Assembly (NCBI RefSeq): GCF_026343955.1
Contig: NZ_JAPKNI010000008.1
Span: forward strand, 1-64,000
Source of the DNA: Kaistia defluvii
GTDB taxonomy: Bacteria; Pseudomonadota; Alphaproteobacteria; Rhizobiales; Kaistiaceae
Length of the DNA: 64,000 nt
Reading direction: 5' to 3'
The position numbers were made by a program, and so were the translations under genes. The stretch's first letter is position 1, and each line of letters begins with the position of its first letter. The notes below the pieces were generated by a model. It was not told where the DNA came from, did no database searches, and worked only from the letters and a program-made list of their open reading frames with translations. This document shows, one piece after another, positions 33,267 to 42,315 of this stretch.

Positions 33267-34814
33267 TCAGTGCCCCGCCATGTGCTGGCCGATCGTGTTG
33301 CGGTCCGTGTCCTCGATCGCCGCGACATAGCCGATTGCCCCGCCCGACATCACCGCGACCCGGTCGGCGAGTTCGAGGATCTCGTCGAGATCCTCGCTGA
33401 CCAACAGCACCGCCGCGCCGCGGTTGCGCTGCTCCATGATCTGGCTGCGGATTTCCGAGACGGAGGCGAAGTCGAGGCCGAAGCAGGGGTTGGCGACGAT
33501 CAGCACGTCGACATCGCCGGAAAGCTCGCGCGCCAGCACCGCCCGCTGGACGTTGCCGCCGGAGAGCGTCTCGATCGGCGCGTCGGCCGAGGTCGTCTTG
33601 ACCCGGTAGCGGTCGATCAGTTCCTCGGCGCGCTTGCGCATCGGGCCGGGCGACAGCCACCAGCCGAGGCTCGCCATCGGCGCCTTGTCGAAGGCGCGGA
33701 AGGCCATGTTCTCGGCAACGCTCATGCGCGGCACGGTGGCGTTCTTCAGCGGCTCCTCCGGCAGGCCGAACACCTTGAAGCGGTCGAAGTCGCCGCGCTT
33801 CGGTTCGAACGGCTTACCGTGGATGAAGATGGCGCCATCCTTCAGCGGTCGCTGCCCGGCCAGCGCCTCGACCAGCGCGCTCTGCCCGTTGCCGGAGACG
33901 CCGGCGATGCCGACGATTTCGCCGGCCTTCACCTTGAGATTGATCGCATTGAGCACGGGCCGGCCTTCGCCATCCTCGGCGACGAGGCCGGCGAGTTCGA
34001 GCACGGCCGGGCGATCGTTGTGCTTCCGCCGTTCGGCGCGCTCGCGGATCTCGGTGTCGCCGATCATCATCCGGCTCATCTCGGCGACGGTCGCCGTCTG
34101 GGCATCGCCCGCGCCGGTCAGCCGACCCCGGCGCAGCACGGTGAAACTGTCGCAAAAAGCCTTCACTTCGCGGAATTTGTGGCTGATCATCAGCACGGTG
34201 ACCTCGCCGCGCCGCGCCATGTCGCCGAGCAGGCCGAGCACTTCGTCGGCCTCGCCGGGGGTCAGCACCGAGGTCGGTTCGTCGAGGATGACGAAGCGCT
34301 GCTCCAGATAGAGCAGCTTGAGGATTTCGAGCTTCTGCTTCTCGCCGGCCGAGAGCGAGGAGACCTGCTCGTTCAGCGGCACGCGGAAGGGCATCCGTTC
34401 CATGAAGGCTTCCAGCCGCTGCTTCTCCGCCTTCCAGTCGATGATGGCCGGTGCGTCGGCGCGCGAGATGACGAGGTTCTCCGCCGCCGTCAGGCAGGGA
34501 ACCAGCGTGAACTGCTGGTAGACCATGCCGATGCCCAGCGCCCGGGCGTCGCGCGGGCTGCGCACCTCGACCTCCTTGCCGTCGAGCAGCACGGAGCCAT
34601 GCTCGGGCGTGTAGAAGCCCATGATGCATTTGACGAGGGTCGACTTGCCCGCGCCGTTCTCGCCGAGCAGGGCGTGGAACGAACCCGGCTTGACGTCGAT
34701 CGACACGTCGTCGAGCGCGGTGAAAGCGCCGAAGGTCTTGGTCATGCCGATGGTCTGCAGCGACGGGGCGCGCAGCGGCAGGCTGTCGGGGGCCGGGCGG
34801 GCGGCGATGTTCAT
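33267..34814 (-). CDS. BMP-type ABC importer ATPase (two domains)
   Basis: A 515-residue tandem ATPase of the class serving BmpA/nucleoside-type importers. Domain 1 has Walker [15 protein letters not shown], signature [12 protein letters not shown] and Walker [12 protein letters not shown]. Domain 2 has [28 protein letters not shown] and a Walker B ending [12 protein letters not shown], where Asn-Pro replaces Asp-Glu-Pro. Start ATG 34814 overlaps the biuH stop by 4 nt. It works with the permeases at 35558 and 36475 and the binding protein at 37708. In context it would power uptake of biuret, triuret or a similar urea oligomer. Confidence 0.92.
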   Translation of the reverse strand: MNIAARPAPDSLPLRAPSLQTIGMTKTFGAFTALDDVSIDVKPGSFHALLGENGAGKSTLVKCIMGFYTPEHGSVLLDGKEVEVRSPRDARALGIGMVYQQFTLVPCLTAAENLVISRADAPAIIDWKAEKQRLEAFMERMPFRVPLNEQVSSLSAGEKQKLEILKLLYLEQRFVILDEPTSVLTPGEADEVLGLLGDMARRGEVTVLMISHKFREVKAFCDSFTVLRRGRLTGAGDAQTATVAEMSRMMIGDTEIRERAERRKHNDRPAVLELAGLVAEDGEGRPVLNAINLKVKAGEIVGIAGVSGNGQSALVEALAGQRPLKDGAIFIHGKPFEPKRGDFDRFKVFGLPEEPLKNATVPRMSVAENMAFRAFDKAPMASLGWWLSPGPMRKRAEELIDRYRVKTTSADAPIETLSGGNVQRAVLARELSGDVDVLIVANPCFGLDFASVSEIRSQIMEQRNRGAAVLLVSEDLDEILELADRVAVMSGGAIGYVAAIEDTDRNTIGQHMAGH

Positions 34815-35533
34815 GGCAGCGCCTCCAGGAATTCGGCCGATGTCGCGACCGCGCCGAAGACGCCGCCCTGCATCTTGATCATGTCGATGGCGGCGAGGTG
34901 GTTTTCCACCTTGGTGGCCGCGCAGCAATCCGACAGCAGCAGGCACTCATAGCCGCGATCATTGGCGTCGCGCATGGTGGTGTGGACGCAGACATCGGTG
35001 GTGACGCCGGTCAGGATGATGTTGCGGATGCGCTTGTTCTGCAGCACCAGTTCGAGATCGGTGGCGATGAACGATCCCTTGCCCGGTTTGTCGATGATCG
35101 CCTCGCCGGGCTCGGGCTGCAGTTCCGGGATGATTTCCCAGCCCGGCTCGCCGCGCACCAGGATGCGGCCGCAGGGCCCCTGGTCGCCGATGCCGGCGCC
35201 GATGCGCTGCGAGCGCCAGCGCTTGTTGGCGGGCAGGTCCGAAAGGTCGGGCTTGTGGCCCTCGCGGGTATGGAGGATCGGGTAGCCCTTGGCGCGCATG
35301 GCCGCCAGCACCGTCTGGATCGGGCCGATCGGCGCGCGGGTCAGCGAGATATCGTAGCCCATCGAGTCGACATAGCCGCCGGGCGCGCAGAAATCGGTCT
35401 GCATGTCGATGACGACGAGGCAGGTGTTGTGCGGCCCGAGATCGCCGTCGAACGGCCAGGGATAGGGGTCGGCGGCGACCGTGACGGCACCGGGCTTGAG
35501 GGCGGCGTCTATGCGTTCATCGACGAGTGTCAT
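34811..35533 (-). CDS. biuH: Biuret hydrolase (biuret amidohydrolase)
   Basis: A 240-residue cysteine hydrolase that converts biuret to allophanate and ammonia. Asp43 ([11 protein letters not shown]), Lys149 ([11 protein letters not shown]) and Cys182 ([11 protein letters not shown]) have exactly the spacing of the Asp36-Lys142-Cys175 triad of Rhizobium leguminosarum BiuH. Stretches such as [22 protein letters not shown] and [15 protein letters not shown] closely match that enzyme as I recall it. It is cytoplasmic. It lies between the two permease genes and the importer ATPase (4-nt overlap), in an operon that also encodes allophanate hydrolase, which consumes its product. RutB-like amidases are the main alternative, but the residue pattern favours BiuH. 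Confidence 0.9.
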   Translation of the reverse strand: MTLVDERIDAALKPGAVTVAADPYPWPFDGDLGPHNTCLVVIDMQTDFCAPGGYVDSMGYDISLTRAPIGPIQTVLAAMRAKGYPILHTREGHKPDLSDLPANKRWRSQRIGAGIGDQGPCGRILVRGEPGWEIIPELQPEPGEAIIDKPGKGSFIATDLELVLQNKRIRNIILTGVTTDVCVHTTMRDANDRGYECLLLSDCCAATKVENHLAAIDMIKMQGGVFGAVATSAEFLEALP

Positions 35534-35557
35534 GGCAACCTCACGGGAAATTCGGGC

Positions 35558-36478
35558 TCACTTGACGATCGAGAGCTCGCCGGGCGCCTCGCGCGCAGCG
35601 CTCTTGGAACGGGCCGAAGCGATCATGATGAAGAGGGTCAGGATGTAGGGGGCCGCGTTGAAGAAGTAGTAGCCCTGGCTGACGCCGATCGACTGCAGCG
35701 ACGGTCCGAGCGCCCCGGCTGCGCCAAACAGCAGGGCCGCCAGCACGCATCGGATCGGGTCCCAGCGGGCGAAGATCACCAGCGCCACAGCCATCAGGCC
35801 CTGGCCGGACGAGAGGCCCTCGTTCCAACTGCCGGGATAGAACAGTGACAGGAAGGCGCCGCCGACGCCGGCGAGGAAGCCGCCGGCCGCCGTTGCCAGC
35901 AGGCGGACCAGATCGACCGAGACGCCCATGGCGCGGGCCGAGGCGGCGCTGTCGCCGGTCATGCGCAGGATCAGGCCCCAGCGCGTATTGGCGAAGGCCC
36001 AGCGCAGGAACAGCGCCAGCGCGATGCCGAGGAAGAACAGCGGGTTGACCTGCAGCGCCTGCGCGACCAGCGGATCGGACGACCAGCCGCCGAGCGGGAT
36101 CGCCTCCAGCCGCGGCGCGGTCGGCTGGATGTAGGGCTTGCCGAAGAAGAAGGCGAGGCCGATGCCGAAGCTCATGAAGGCGATGCCGACGGCGATGTCG
36201 TTCACCTTGGGCAGCTTGCAGATGTAGCCATGCATGGCGCCGAGCACGAGGCCGGAACAGCCCGCCATCAGCACGCCGAGCCAGGGACTGCCGGTGGTGT
36301 AGGAGCCGGCATAGGCGACCATGGCGCCGAGCACGAGATTGCCCTCGAGGCCGAGATTGATGCGGCCGGATTTCTCGGTCAGGCATTCGCCGAGCGCCAC
36401 GAACATGAACGGGGTGGAGACGCGGATGGCGCCGCCGATCAGGGCGATGAAGACGATGAAGAGGTCGCCCTGGCTCAT
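35558..36478 (-). CDS. BMP-type ABC importer permease 2
   Basis: A 306-residue inner-membrane permease of the BPD_transp_2 family, the second of the pair. Eight to ten hydrophobic segments are visible. LGECLTEKSGRINLGLEGNL near residues 30-50 is the signature of BMP-type importer permeases, with GDSAASARAMGVSVDLVR as the cytoplasmic coupling loop. The ATG at 36478 overlaps the first permease by 4 nt. It ends 24 nt before the biuH start. Together with its partner it forms a heterodimeric channel for the substrate carried by the BmpA-type protein. Confidence 0.92.
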   Translation of the reverse strand: MSQGDLFIVFIALIGGAIRVSTPFMFVALGECLTEKSGRINLGLEGNLVLGAMVAYAGSYTTGSPWLGVLMAGCSGLVLGAMHGYICKLPKVNDIAVGIAFMSFGIGLAFFFGKPYIQPTAPRLEAIPLGGWSSDPLVAQALQVNPLFFLGIALALFLRWAFANTRWGLILRMTGDSAASARAMGVSVDLVRLLATAAGGFLAGVGGAFLSLFYPGSWNEGLSSGQGLMAVALVIFARWDPIRCVLAALLFGAAGALGPSLQSIGVSQGYYFFNAAPYILTLFIMIASARSKSAAREAPGELSIVK

Positions 36479-37584
36479 GACCGGTCTCCCGCGCGCTTCG
36501 GCTGCAGGAAGGGAATGCGGCCATAGAAAGTCTCGCTGACCAGCAGCACCACGAAGATCATGCCCTGCAGCACCAGCACGGTCGCGTCCGGCATCGCCAT
36601 GCGCCGCTGCACCAGCCCGCCGGCCGCGGCGAGCGCGCCGAACAGGATGGCCACCGGCACGACGGCCAGCGGGTTCTGCCGGGCGAGGAACGCGACGAGG
36701 ATGCCGGTGAAGCCATAGCCCGCGACCAGCGAGGCGTTGGCCTGGCCGTGGATGGCGGCGACCTCGAAGAAGCCGGCGAGGCCCGCGCAGGCGCCGGCAA
36801 TGGCGCAGCAGGCGACGACGAGGAAGCCGACGGGCAGGCCCTGCGCCTGCGCGGCGCGGACATTGCCGCCGGTCATGCGCGCGGCGAAGCCGAAGGTGGT
36901 GCGCGACATCAGCAGCCAGAGGATCACCGCCAGGACGACGCCCGCGGCCAGCCCCCAATGCACCGACGTGCCCGGCATCGGGCCGATGCGATAGGCGTCG
37001 CCTATCGGCATGGTCGACGGCTTGTTGGCGGAAGCGGGATCGCGCAGCGCGCCCTCGACGAAGAAGTTCATGATCGCGATGGCGATGTAGGAGAGCAGCA
37101 GCGACGAGATCGTCTCGTTGACGCCGCGATAGTGACGAAGCCAGCCGGCAAGCCCGATCCAGAAGGCGCCCACCAGCATGGCGGCGATCGCCATGATCGG
37201 CAGGCCGATCCAGGGCGTCCAGCCGCCGCGCACCAGCGGAATGGCGATGGCTGCGGCCGAGAAGCCGCCGAGCACCAAGGCGCCCTCCGCCCCGATCAGC
37301 GTCAGGCCGATGCGGGCGGGAATGGCGAAGGCGAGGCCGGTCAGGATCAGCGGCGCGGCGCGCTGCAGCGTGTTCTGGATCGAGAAGGCCGAGCCGAACC
37401 CGCCGGTCCAGATCAGGTTGAAGAAGGTGACCGGCGACTTGCCGAGAAAGAGCAGGAAGACCGAGAACAGCGCCGCCGAGGCCACCAGCGCGCCGAGCGG
37501 GATGATCACCGCCTCGATCATGCGGATGGCGCGCGGGCTGAGGCCGCCGCGTTCGATCGAGGAGGAGGCGAGGACGGCGGTCAT
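36475..37584 (-). CDS. BMP-type ABC importer permease 1
   Basis: A 369-residue permease of the BPD_transp_2 family with about nine hydrophobic segments; it is longer than its partner, with an N-terminal extension of about 25 residues before the first helix. LAFAIPARIGLTLIGAEGAL is the family motif near residue 85, and GGNVRAAQAQGLPVGFLV is the coupling loop. It is translationally coupled to the second permease. A 123-nt gap with a hairpin separates it from the binding-protein gene upstream. Confidence 0.92.
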   Translation of the reverse strand: MTAVLASSSIERGGLSPRAIRMIEAVIIPLGALVASAALFSVFLLFLGKSPVTFFNLIWTGGFGSAFSIQNTLQRAAPLILTGLAFAIPARIGLTLIGAEGALVLGGFSAAAIAIPLVRGGWTPWIGLPIMAIAAMLVGAFWIGLAGWLRHYRGVNETISSLLLSYIAIAIMNFFVEGALRDPASANKPSTMPIGDAYRIGPMPGTSVHWGLAAGVVLAVILWLLMSRTTFGFAARMTGGNVRAAQAQGLPVGFLVVACCAIAGACAGLAGFFEVAAIHGQANASLVAGYGFTGILVAFLARQNPLAVVPVAILFGALAAAGGLVQRRMAMPDATVLVLQGMIFVVLLVSETFYGRIPFLQPKRAGDRS

Positions 37585-37674
37585 GGCCTGCCTCCCTTGT
37601 CCGGCAGTCTCGCGGCTCTGGCGTGCATCGTCCGGTTCCTTTTGCCTACGCGGTCGCGCGTTTGCGCTGCGGTT

Positions 37675-37697
37675 GGCGGCGGCATGGCGCCGCCGCC
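37675..37697 (-). other. Hairpin after binding-protein gene
   Basis: GGCGGCGGC-atggc-GCCGCCGCC forms a perfect 9-bp stem 10 nt after the stop codon of the BmpA-type gene. No U-run follows. It is the same arrangement as at 10095, 29718, 48414 and 57798. Confidence 0.6.
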
Positions 37698-37707
37698 GGG
37701 AGGAAGG

Positions 37708-38811
37708 TCAGGTGGTGGAGCCCTGGACGCCTTCCAGCAGGTAGCCCATGCCGTCGAGGACCGGGTCGTAATTGTCCATCGTGCCTTCGATGACGATCTT
37801 GCCGGTGTTGTCCTTGAGCGGGCCGACATAGATCGGCTTCTTGGCCTTGAGCCCTGCGATCGCGGCATCGGCCGCCTGGATCGCCTCGGGCGTCGCGCCG
37901 GCGCCATAGGGCGTGTTGCGCAGCATGTCGTTGTGGTAGCCGCCGGCGATGAAGTTCGGCAGTTCGCTCCCCGTGGCGAGCGCATCGGCGTAGATCTTGT
38001 AGATCGTCTCCCACTTGTACTCGGCGCCGGTGATGAAGCCCTTTGGCGCCAGCGGCGCCTGGCTGGCATTGTGGCCGCAGCTCTTCACGCCGCGCGCCTC
38101 GGCCGTCTCGATGACCACCTTCGGGCCATCGACATGGCAGGTGATGACATCGCAGCCGGCGTCGATCAGCGCGTTGGAAGCCTCGGCCTCGCGCACCGGC
38201 AGCGACCACTCGCCGGTGAAGATCACCTGCACGGTGGCGTTCGGGTTGACGCTACGGGCGCCGAGCAGCACCGAGTTGACGTTGGAAAGCACCGAGGGGA
38301 TCGGCTTGGCGGCGACGAAGCCGATCTTCCCTGCCTTCGACGACAGGCCGGCGGCGACGCCGTTCACGAAATGCGCCTGGTTCAGGTAGCCGAAATAGCT
38401 GCCGGCGTTCTTCGGATCGCCTTCCTTCCAGAGCGGCGCGGCGTGGCGGAACTGGACGTTCGGATACTTCTTGGCCGCCTCGACGACGAACGGGGTGTAG
38501 TAGCCGAACGAGGTGGCGAGGATCAGGTTGGCCTGGTCGAGGTTGATCATCGATTCCATCGACTGGGTGACGGCATCCGTCTCCGCCACCTTCTCCTCTT
38601 CGATGACGGTCACGCCCGGCACCTGCTTCAGGATGTCCATGGCGGTGGCATGGGCCTGGTTCCAGCCGAAATCATCGCGTGGGCCGACATAGACGGCGCC
38701 AATCACGATCGGGTTGGCGGCGCGGGCCGCGCCGAAGGGCAGGGCCGCCAGAGCGGCACCGGCGGCGCCGGCCTTGAGAAGCGAACGTCTCGTCAGGGAC
38801 GATGTGAACAT
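37708..38811 (-). CDS. BmpA-family substrate-binding protein with Tat signal
   Basis: A 367-residue periplasmic binding protein of the BMP/PnrA family, usual ligands of which are nucleosides and purine-like compounds. The signal TRRSLLKAGAAGAALAALPF has a twin-arginine motif, so it probably leaves the cell folded through Tat. The mature part starts ANPIVIGAVYVGPRDDFGWN and has SFGYYTPFVVEAAKKYPNV and GITFNTDMLRNTP-like regions (seen as GGYHNDMLRNTPYG). It is the second gene of the atzF-biuH operon, so biuret, triuret or a related ureide is the likely ligand; this would be an unusual ligand for the family. Confidence 0.9.
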   Translation of the reverse strand: MFTSSLTRRSLLKAGAAGAALAALPFGAARAANPIVIGAVYVGPRDDFGWNQAHATAMDILKQVPGVTVIEEEKVAETDAVTQSMESMINLDQANLILATSFGYYTPFVVEAAKKYPNVQFRHAAPLWKEGDPKNAGSYFGYLNQAHFVNGVAAGLSSKAGKIGFVAAKPIPSVLSNVNSVLLGARSVNPNATVQVIFTGEWSLPVREAEASNALIDAGCDVITCHVDGPKVVIETAEARGVKSCGHNASQAPLAPKGFITGAEYKWETIYKIYADALATGSELPNFIAGGYHNDMLRNTPYGAGATPEAIQAADAAIAGLKAKKPIYVGPLKDNTGKIVIEGTMDNYDPVLDGMGYLLEGVQGSTT

Positions 38812-39052
38812 GCGAGGCTCCGTGGCTAAGGTTGCGTGTCCGGCGCGCCCCAGCGGCAGCCGGTCTGTCTTCCGGGGTAGAGGCAAGGCACATGCCATTC
38901 CCGTGTCGGGCGAAGGCTTGCTGGTAACGTCCTGTTAACCCTGAGATCTCGCTGCTGCCGGCATGAGAAGGCCTCCTGCCTTCCCAAGCGGCATGCCTCG
39001 AAAACGGGCATCCGGCTCGGGGCGTGGAGAAGGAGAAAGCGCGCCAGATGCG

Positions 39053-40867
39053 TCATGCGACGACCTCCGGCGATGCCTTGGCCGCGCCGGCGGCGAGCCA
39101 GGCGCGCCAGCCCCCGAAGCGGGTGATGTCGGCGGCGCCCGCAAGTCCCTGCGTCTCGCACAGGAAGCCCTTCACCGTGCTGCCATCGGCGAGCTTCACC
39201 GTGCCAAGGCCGAGCGGGGCGGGGATACCGGCCAGGAAGTCGCCGACCGTGCTCCTCGGCAGCGCCCAGACCTCGAGCGCGATCGATTGACCGCTTGCCG
39301 CGTGTCGGACCATGCCGGGGCGTGCCGGCGGTCCGCCGGCGAGCGCATAGAGGCCGTATTCCGGCGCGGTCAGCGTGGCGCGCAGGAAGCGGCCGCCCAG
39401 CGAGGTCAGCTGGTGGTTGAGCGGCAGACCGGACATATGCGCGCCACAGACGGCAATCGCGATCTCGTGGGTGGCGGGCAGGACAGCCTCGGGCAGGGTG
39501 ATGGCCGGGCGAGGCCAGCCGGTCGCGCCCATCGGTCCCGCTTCGAGGCCGGCCGCAATGCCGGCGCAGAGCGCATCGCGGCCCTGGGTGGCGAGCAGCG
39601 TCACGCTTCCCGGCCGGCCATCGGCACGGAGTCCCGTCGGCACGGCGATGCCGCAGAGATCGAGCAGATTGGCGAAATTGGTATAGGTTCCGAGGCGCGA
39701 ATTCGGGCCGAGCGGATCGGCGGCGACCTCGTCGAGCGTGACGAAGGTGGGAATGGACGGCACGCAGAGCGCATCGATGCCGGCGAGCAGCTTGCGGCAG
39801 GCGGCCTCGCGCTCCTTGAGCTGGTACAGGCCGCGAAACGCATCGACGGCGGTCAGCTTGAGACCGGGTTCGAGGATGGCGCGCGTGGTCGGATGCAGCG
39901 TTTCCGGCTTTTCGGTCAACCGGTCGCCCACGGCGGCAACCCGCTCGGCCAGCCACGCGCCCTCATAAAGCATGCGGGCCACGGCGAAGAAGGGTTCGAG
40001 GTCGATCTCGACCAGGCTCGCGCCCTGGTCAGCCAGTTTCGCGACGGTGGCGCGGAAGTCCTCGGCCTGAAGGGCGTCGCCGAAGGTGACGAGGCTCGCC
40101 GCGTCCGGCACGCCGATGCGGAGCGAGGCTGGCGGCGCGGTCAGGGCGGGAACCGCGACCGGGCGCGAATAGGCGTCCGCCTCGTCCGGCGCGGCGGCGG
40201 CCTGGAACACCGTCCACGCGTCGGCGACCGTGGTGGCGAAGATCGAGACGGTGTCCAGCGTGCGGCAGGCCGGCACGACGCCCGTGGCGGAAAGCGCGCC
40301 CAGCGTCGGCTTCAGCCCGACGATCGCATTCAGCGCCGCCGGCACGCGGCCGGAGCCGGCCGTGTCGGTGCCGAGCGCGAAGCCGACAACGCCATGCGCG
40401 ACAGCGACGGCGGAGCCGGACGACGATCCGCCGGGCACGATCGCCGGGTTGATGGCGTTCTTCGGCACGGGATAGGGCGTGCGCACGCCGACCAGGCCGG
40501 TGGCGAACTGGTCGAGATTGGTCTTGCCGAGGCAGATCGCGCCGGCGGCGCGCAACCGCGCGACGACGAAGGCATCCGCCTCCGGCTGATAGGCGAAGTC
40601 GGGACAGGCGGCGGTGGTCGGCATGCCGGCGACGTCGATATTGTCCTTCACCGCGAAGGGGATGCCCCAGAGCGGGCGTCCGTCCGGCTCGCCCAGCGAC
40701 CGGGCCTCGGCCAGCGCCGATCCGCGCGCGGCGTGGATGAAAATACCCGCATCGCCGACGGCGCCGAGCCGGCGGAAGGCTTCGGCGACAACCGCTTCGG
40801 GCCGCAAGCCGGCCCGGTAGGCGGCTTGCAGGGCTTCGACGGTGAAGGGCAGTTTCGAAAGGGTCAT
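39053..40867 (-). CDS. atzF: Allophanate hydrolase
   Basis: A 604-residue amidase-signature enzyme that converts allophanate to ammonia and CO2, last step of biuret, urea and cyanuric acid breakdown. The Ser-Ser-Lys triad is Lys74 (PFAVKDNIDVAG), Ser148 (PGGSSSGSAVAVA) and Ser172 (GTDTAGSGR). Their spacing is the same as Lys91-Ser165-Ser189 of AtzF, and the length (AtzF is about 605) matches too. The amidase domain covers roughly residues 1-430 and the AtzF-type C-terminal domain the rest (QLTSLGGRFLRATLTAPEYG, ending near FLCETQGLAGAADITRFGGW). It is the first gene of the operon and divergent from the LysR gene. It ends 240 nt before the BmpA-type gene, a gap where I find no gene. Confidence 0.93.
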   Translation of the reverse strand: MTLSKLPFTVEALQAAYRAGLRPEAVVAEAFRRLGAVGDAGIFIHAARGSALAEARSLGEPDGRPLWGIPFAVKDNIDVAGMPTTAACPDFAYQPEADAFVVARLRAAGAICLGKTNLDQFATGLVGVRTPYPVPKNAINPAIVPGGSSSGSAVAVAHGVVGFALGTDTAGSGRVPAALNAIVGLKPTLGALSATGVVPACRTLDTVSIFATTVADAWTVFQAAAAPDEADAYSRPVAVPALTAPPASLRIGVPDAASLVTFGDALQAEDFRATVAKLADQGASLVEIDLEPFFAVARMLYEGAWLAERVAAVGDRLTEKPETLHPTTRAILEPGLKLTAVDAFRGLYQLKEREAACRKLLAGIDALCVPSIPTFVTLDEVAADPLGPNSRLGTYTNFANLLDLCGIAVPTGLRADGRPGSVTLLATQGRDALCAGIAAGLEAGPMGATGWPRPAITLPEAVLPATHEIAIAVCGAHMSGLPLNHQLTSLGGRFLRATLTAPEYGLYALAGGPPARPGMVRHAASGQSIALEVWALPRSTVGDFLAGIPAPLGLGTVKLADGSTVKGFLCETQGLAGAADITRFGGWRAWLAAGAAKASPEVVA

Positions 40868-40946
40868 GGATCGCTCGGTGGCAGAGTTCGGCCCCGGCAA
40901 GGTGCAGCCTTTTTGTGTTCTCCAAAAATGCTATGAATTCAGCGAT

Positions 40947-40967
40947 GCGGTGCAAAAAATGCACCGC
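40947..40967. promoter_or_regulatory. LysR-type operator candidate
   Basis: GCGGTGCA-AAAAA-TGCACCGC is a perfect inverted repeat with 8-bp arms in the 119-nt gap between the divergent atzF operon and LysR gene. TGCA-N5-TGCA fits the LysR box form (T-N11-A). I infer it as the binding site of the regulator at 40987. Confidence 0.7.
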
Positions 40968-40986
40968 CCTCGACGGGAGCGGCGCG

Positions 40987-41913
40987 ATGCGGCACTTGCA
41001 GACCTTTCTGATGATCGAGGCGGTGGCGCGCGCCGGGTCGATGCGCAAGGCGGCCGAGGACATGAACATCACCGCCTCCGCCCTGGTCCGCCGCATCAAC
41101 CGCTTCGAGGACGAGTTCGGGGCCGAGCTGTTCGAGCGCTTGCCCAGCGGGGTGCGGCTCAATTCGGCCGGAGAACTTCTGCTGCATCACTATCGCGCGA
41201 CGCGGTCGGATCTCCTGCGCGTGCAGGGGCAGGTGGCGGATCTATCGGGCGAGCGGCGCGGCCATGTCTCGATCGCCTGCTCGCAGGCTCTGCTGCCCTA
41301 TTTCCTGCCGCAGGAGATCGCCCGCTATCGCGCCGATCATCCCGGCGTCACCTTTTCCGTGCATGTGCGCGACCGCGCCCAGGCCGAGCAGGATCTGGCC
41401 AGCTATTCGAGCGACCTCGCCCTGGTGTTCGAGCCGGTCTATCTCGTCGATTTCGAGGTGCTGCACGTCATCCCGCAACCCGTTCACGTCGTCATGCGCG
41501 CCGATCATCCGCTGGCCGCGAGGCTCGAGATCCGCCTGCGGGATTGCCTGGATGTCCCGCATATCGCGCCGAGCGCGAAGTTCGGTGTGCGCCATCTGCT
41601 CGACTTCGCCGCGAGGCGGGGCTCGCGGCGCGTCTCGCCGGTGGTCGAGACGGAGAGCTTCGACATGATCCGCCACTATGTCCGGCACGAGAATGTCATC
41701 GGCTTTCAGATCGGCATCGGCCTGCGCGATCCCGGCGACGGTTCGCTGGTATTCCGGCCGATCGCCGAACGCGACCTGCCGGCCGGCAACCTGATCCTCG
41801 GCCAGATGCGCGGCCGGGCCCTGCCGGTCGCGTCCGCCCGCTTCGCCGTGCAGCTTGCCGCGAGCCTGAAGGACTATGCCGCCGGCGACGTCGTCGAGCG
41901 GTCGGGCGCCTAG
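40987..41913 (+). CDS. LysR-family regulator
   Basis: A 308-residue regulator with the N-terminal helix-turn-helix MRHLQTFLMIEAVARAGSMR and AAEDMNITASALVRRINRFEDE, and a C-terminal periplasmic-binding-like ligand domain from about residue 90. ATG 40987 is preferred because homologues start at MRHLQTF and a GGGAGCGG element precedes it; in-frame ATGs further upstream (40915) would place the inverted repeat inside the gene. It is divergent from the atzF-biuH operon and is probably its activator, sensing biuret, triuret or a nitrogen signal. Its stop overlaps the decayed gene on the other strand. Confidence 0.92.
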   Translation: MRHLQTFLMIEAVARAGSMRKAAEDMNITASALVRRINRFEDEFGAELFERLPSGVRLNSAGELLLHHYRATRSDLLRVQGQVADLSGERRGHVSIACSQALLPYFLPQEIARYRADHPGVTFSVHVRDRAQAEQDLASYSSDLALVFEPVYLVDFEVLHVIPQPVHVVMRADHPLAARLEIRLRDCLDVPHIAPSAKFGVRHLLDFAARRGSRRVSPVVETESFDMIRHYVRHENVIGFQIGIGLRDPGDGSLVFRPIAERDLPAGNLILGQMRGRALPVASARFAVQLAASLKDYAAGDVVERSGA

Positions 41914-42260
41914 CCGGAGAGCGGCGCCACCACGCGCGAACAGATCCAGTGGATCTGCGCCGCTCCTCGCCGGAGGAGACGCAGGCGCGCGCCATGCTGC
42001 TGTCGAAATAGAAGCTGTCGCCGGGGGGCGAGCACGGTCGGGGCATCATGCTCGGTGTGCAGCATCACCTGGCCCCACATCACGTGGAGGAACGCCTCGC
42101 CGGAATGGCGCACCAGGCTCGGAAATGCCTCGATCGAGCCGGCTTCGATCGTTGTCAGGGTCGAGGATGCGAGGCCGCAACGGTCAGCCAGTTGCTGCAG
42201 CGTCAGGTCGGCTACCCGGCGCAGGGTCGCGGCGATCGAGTCGCCATGGTGCGGCGTCCG
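41910..42260 (-). pseudogene. Decayed XRE-cupin regulator (truncated and frameshifted)
   Basis: The minus strand holds the remains of an XRE-family regulator with a C-terminal cupin domain. The helix-turn-helix SIAATLRRVADLTLQQLADR and SSTLTTIEAGS (about 42239-42141) is joined almost directly to a cupin piece (EAFLHVMWGQVMLHTEHDAP), so about 80-100 residues between them are missing. A run of six C on the coding strand (42023-42028 on the plus strand as G) shifts the frame: the expected APGDSFYFDSSMARA continues in another frame, then the last part (IHWICSRVV) returns to the first frame near 41960. The N-terminus is not clear. Not functional as it stands. It ends overlapping the LysR stop and lies downstream of the GntR gene. 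Confidence 0.75.
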
Positions 42261-42315
42261 CCCGATCCGCCGTTGATCCGCGAGAAGGGCGGCCCGGACC
42301 ACCGGGCCGCCGTCG

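Noticed and set aside
34811-35533. RutB ureidoacrylate hydrolase
   Set aside because: Triad spacing and loop segments fit BiuH, the operon encodes AtzF, and no other rut genes are present.
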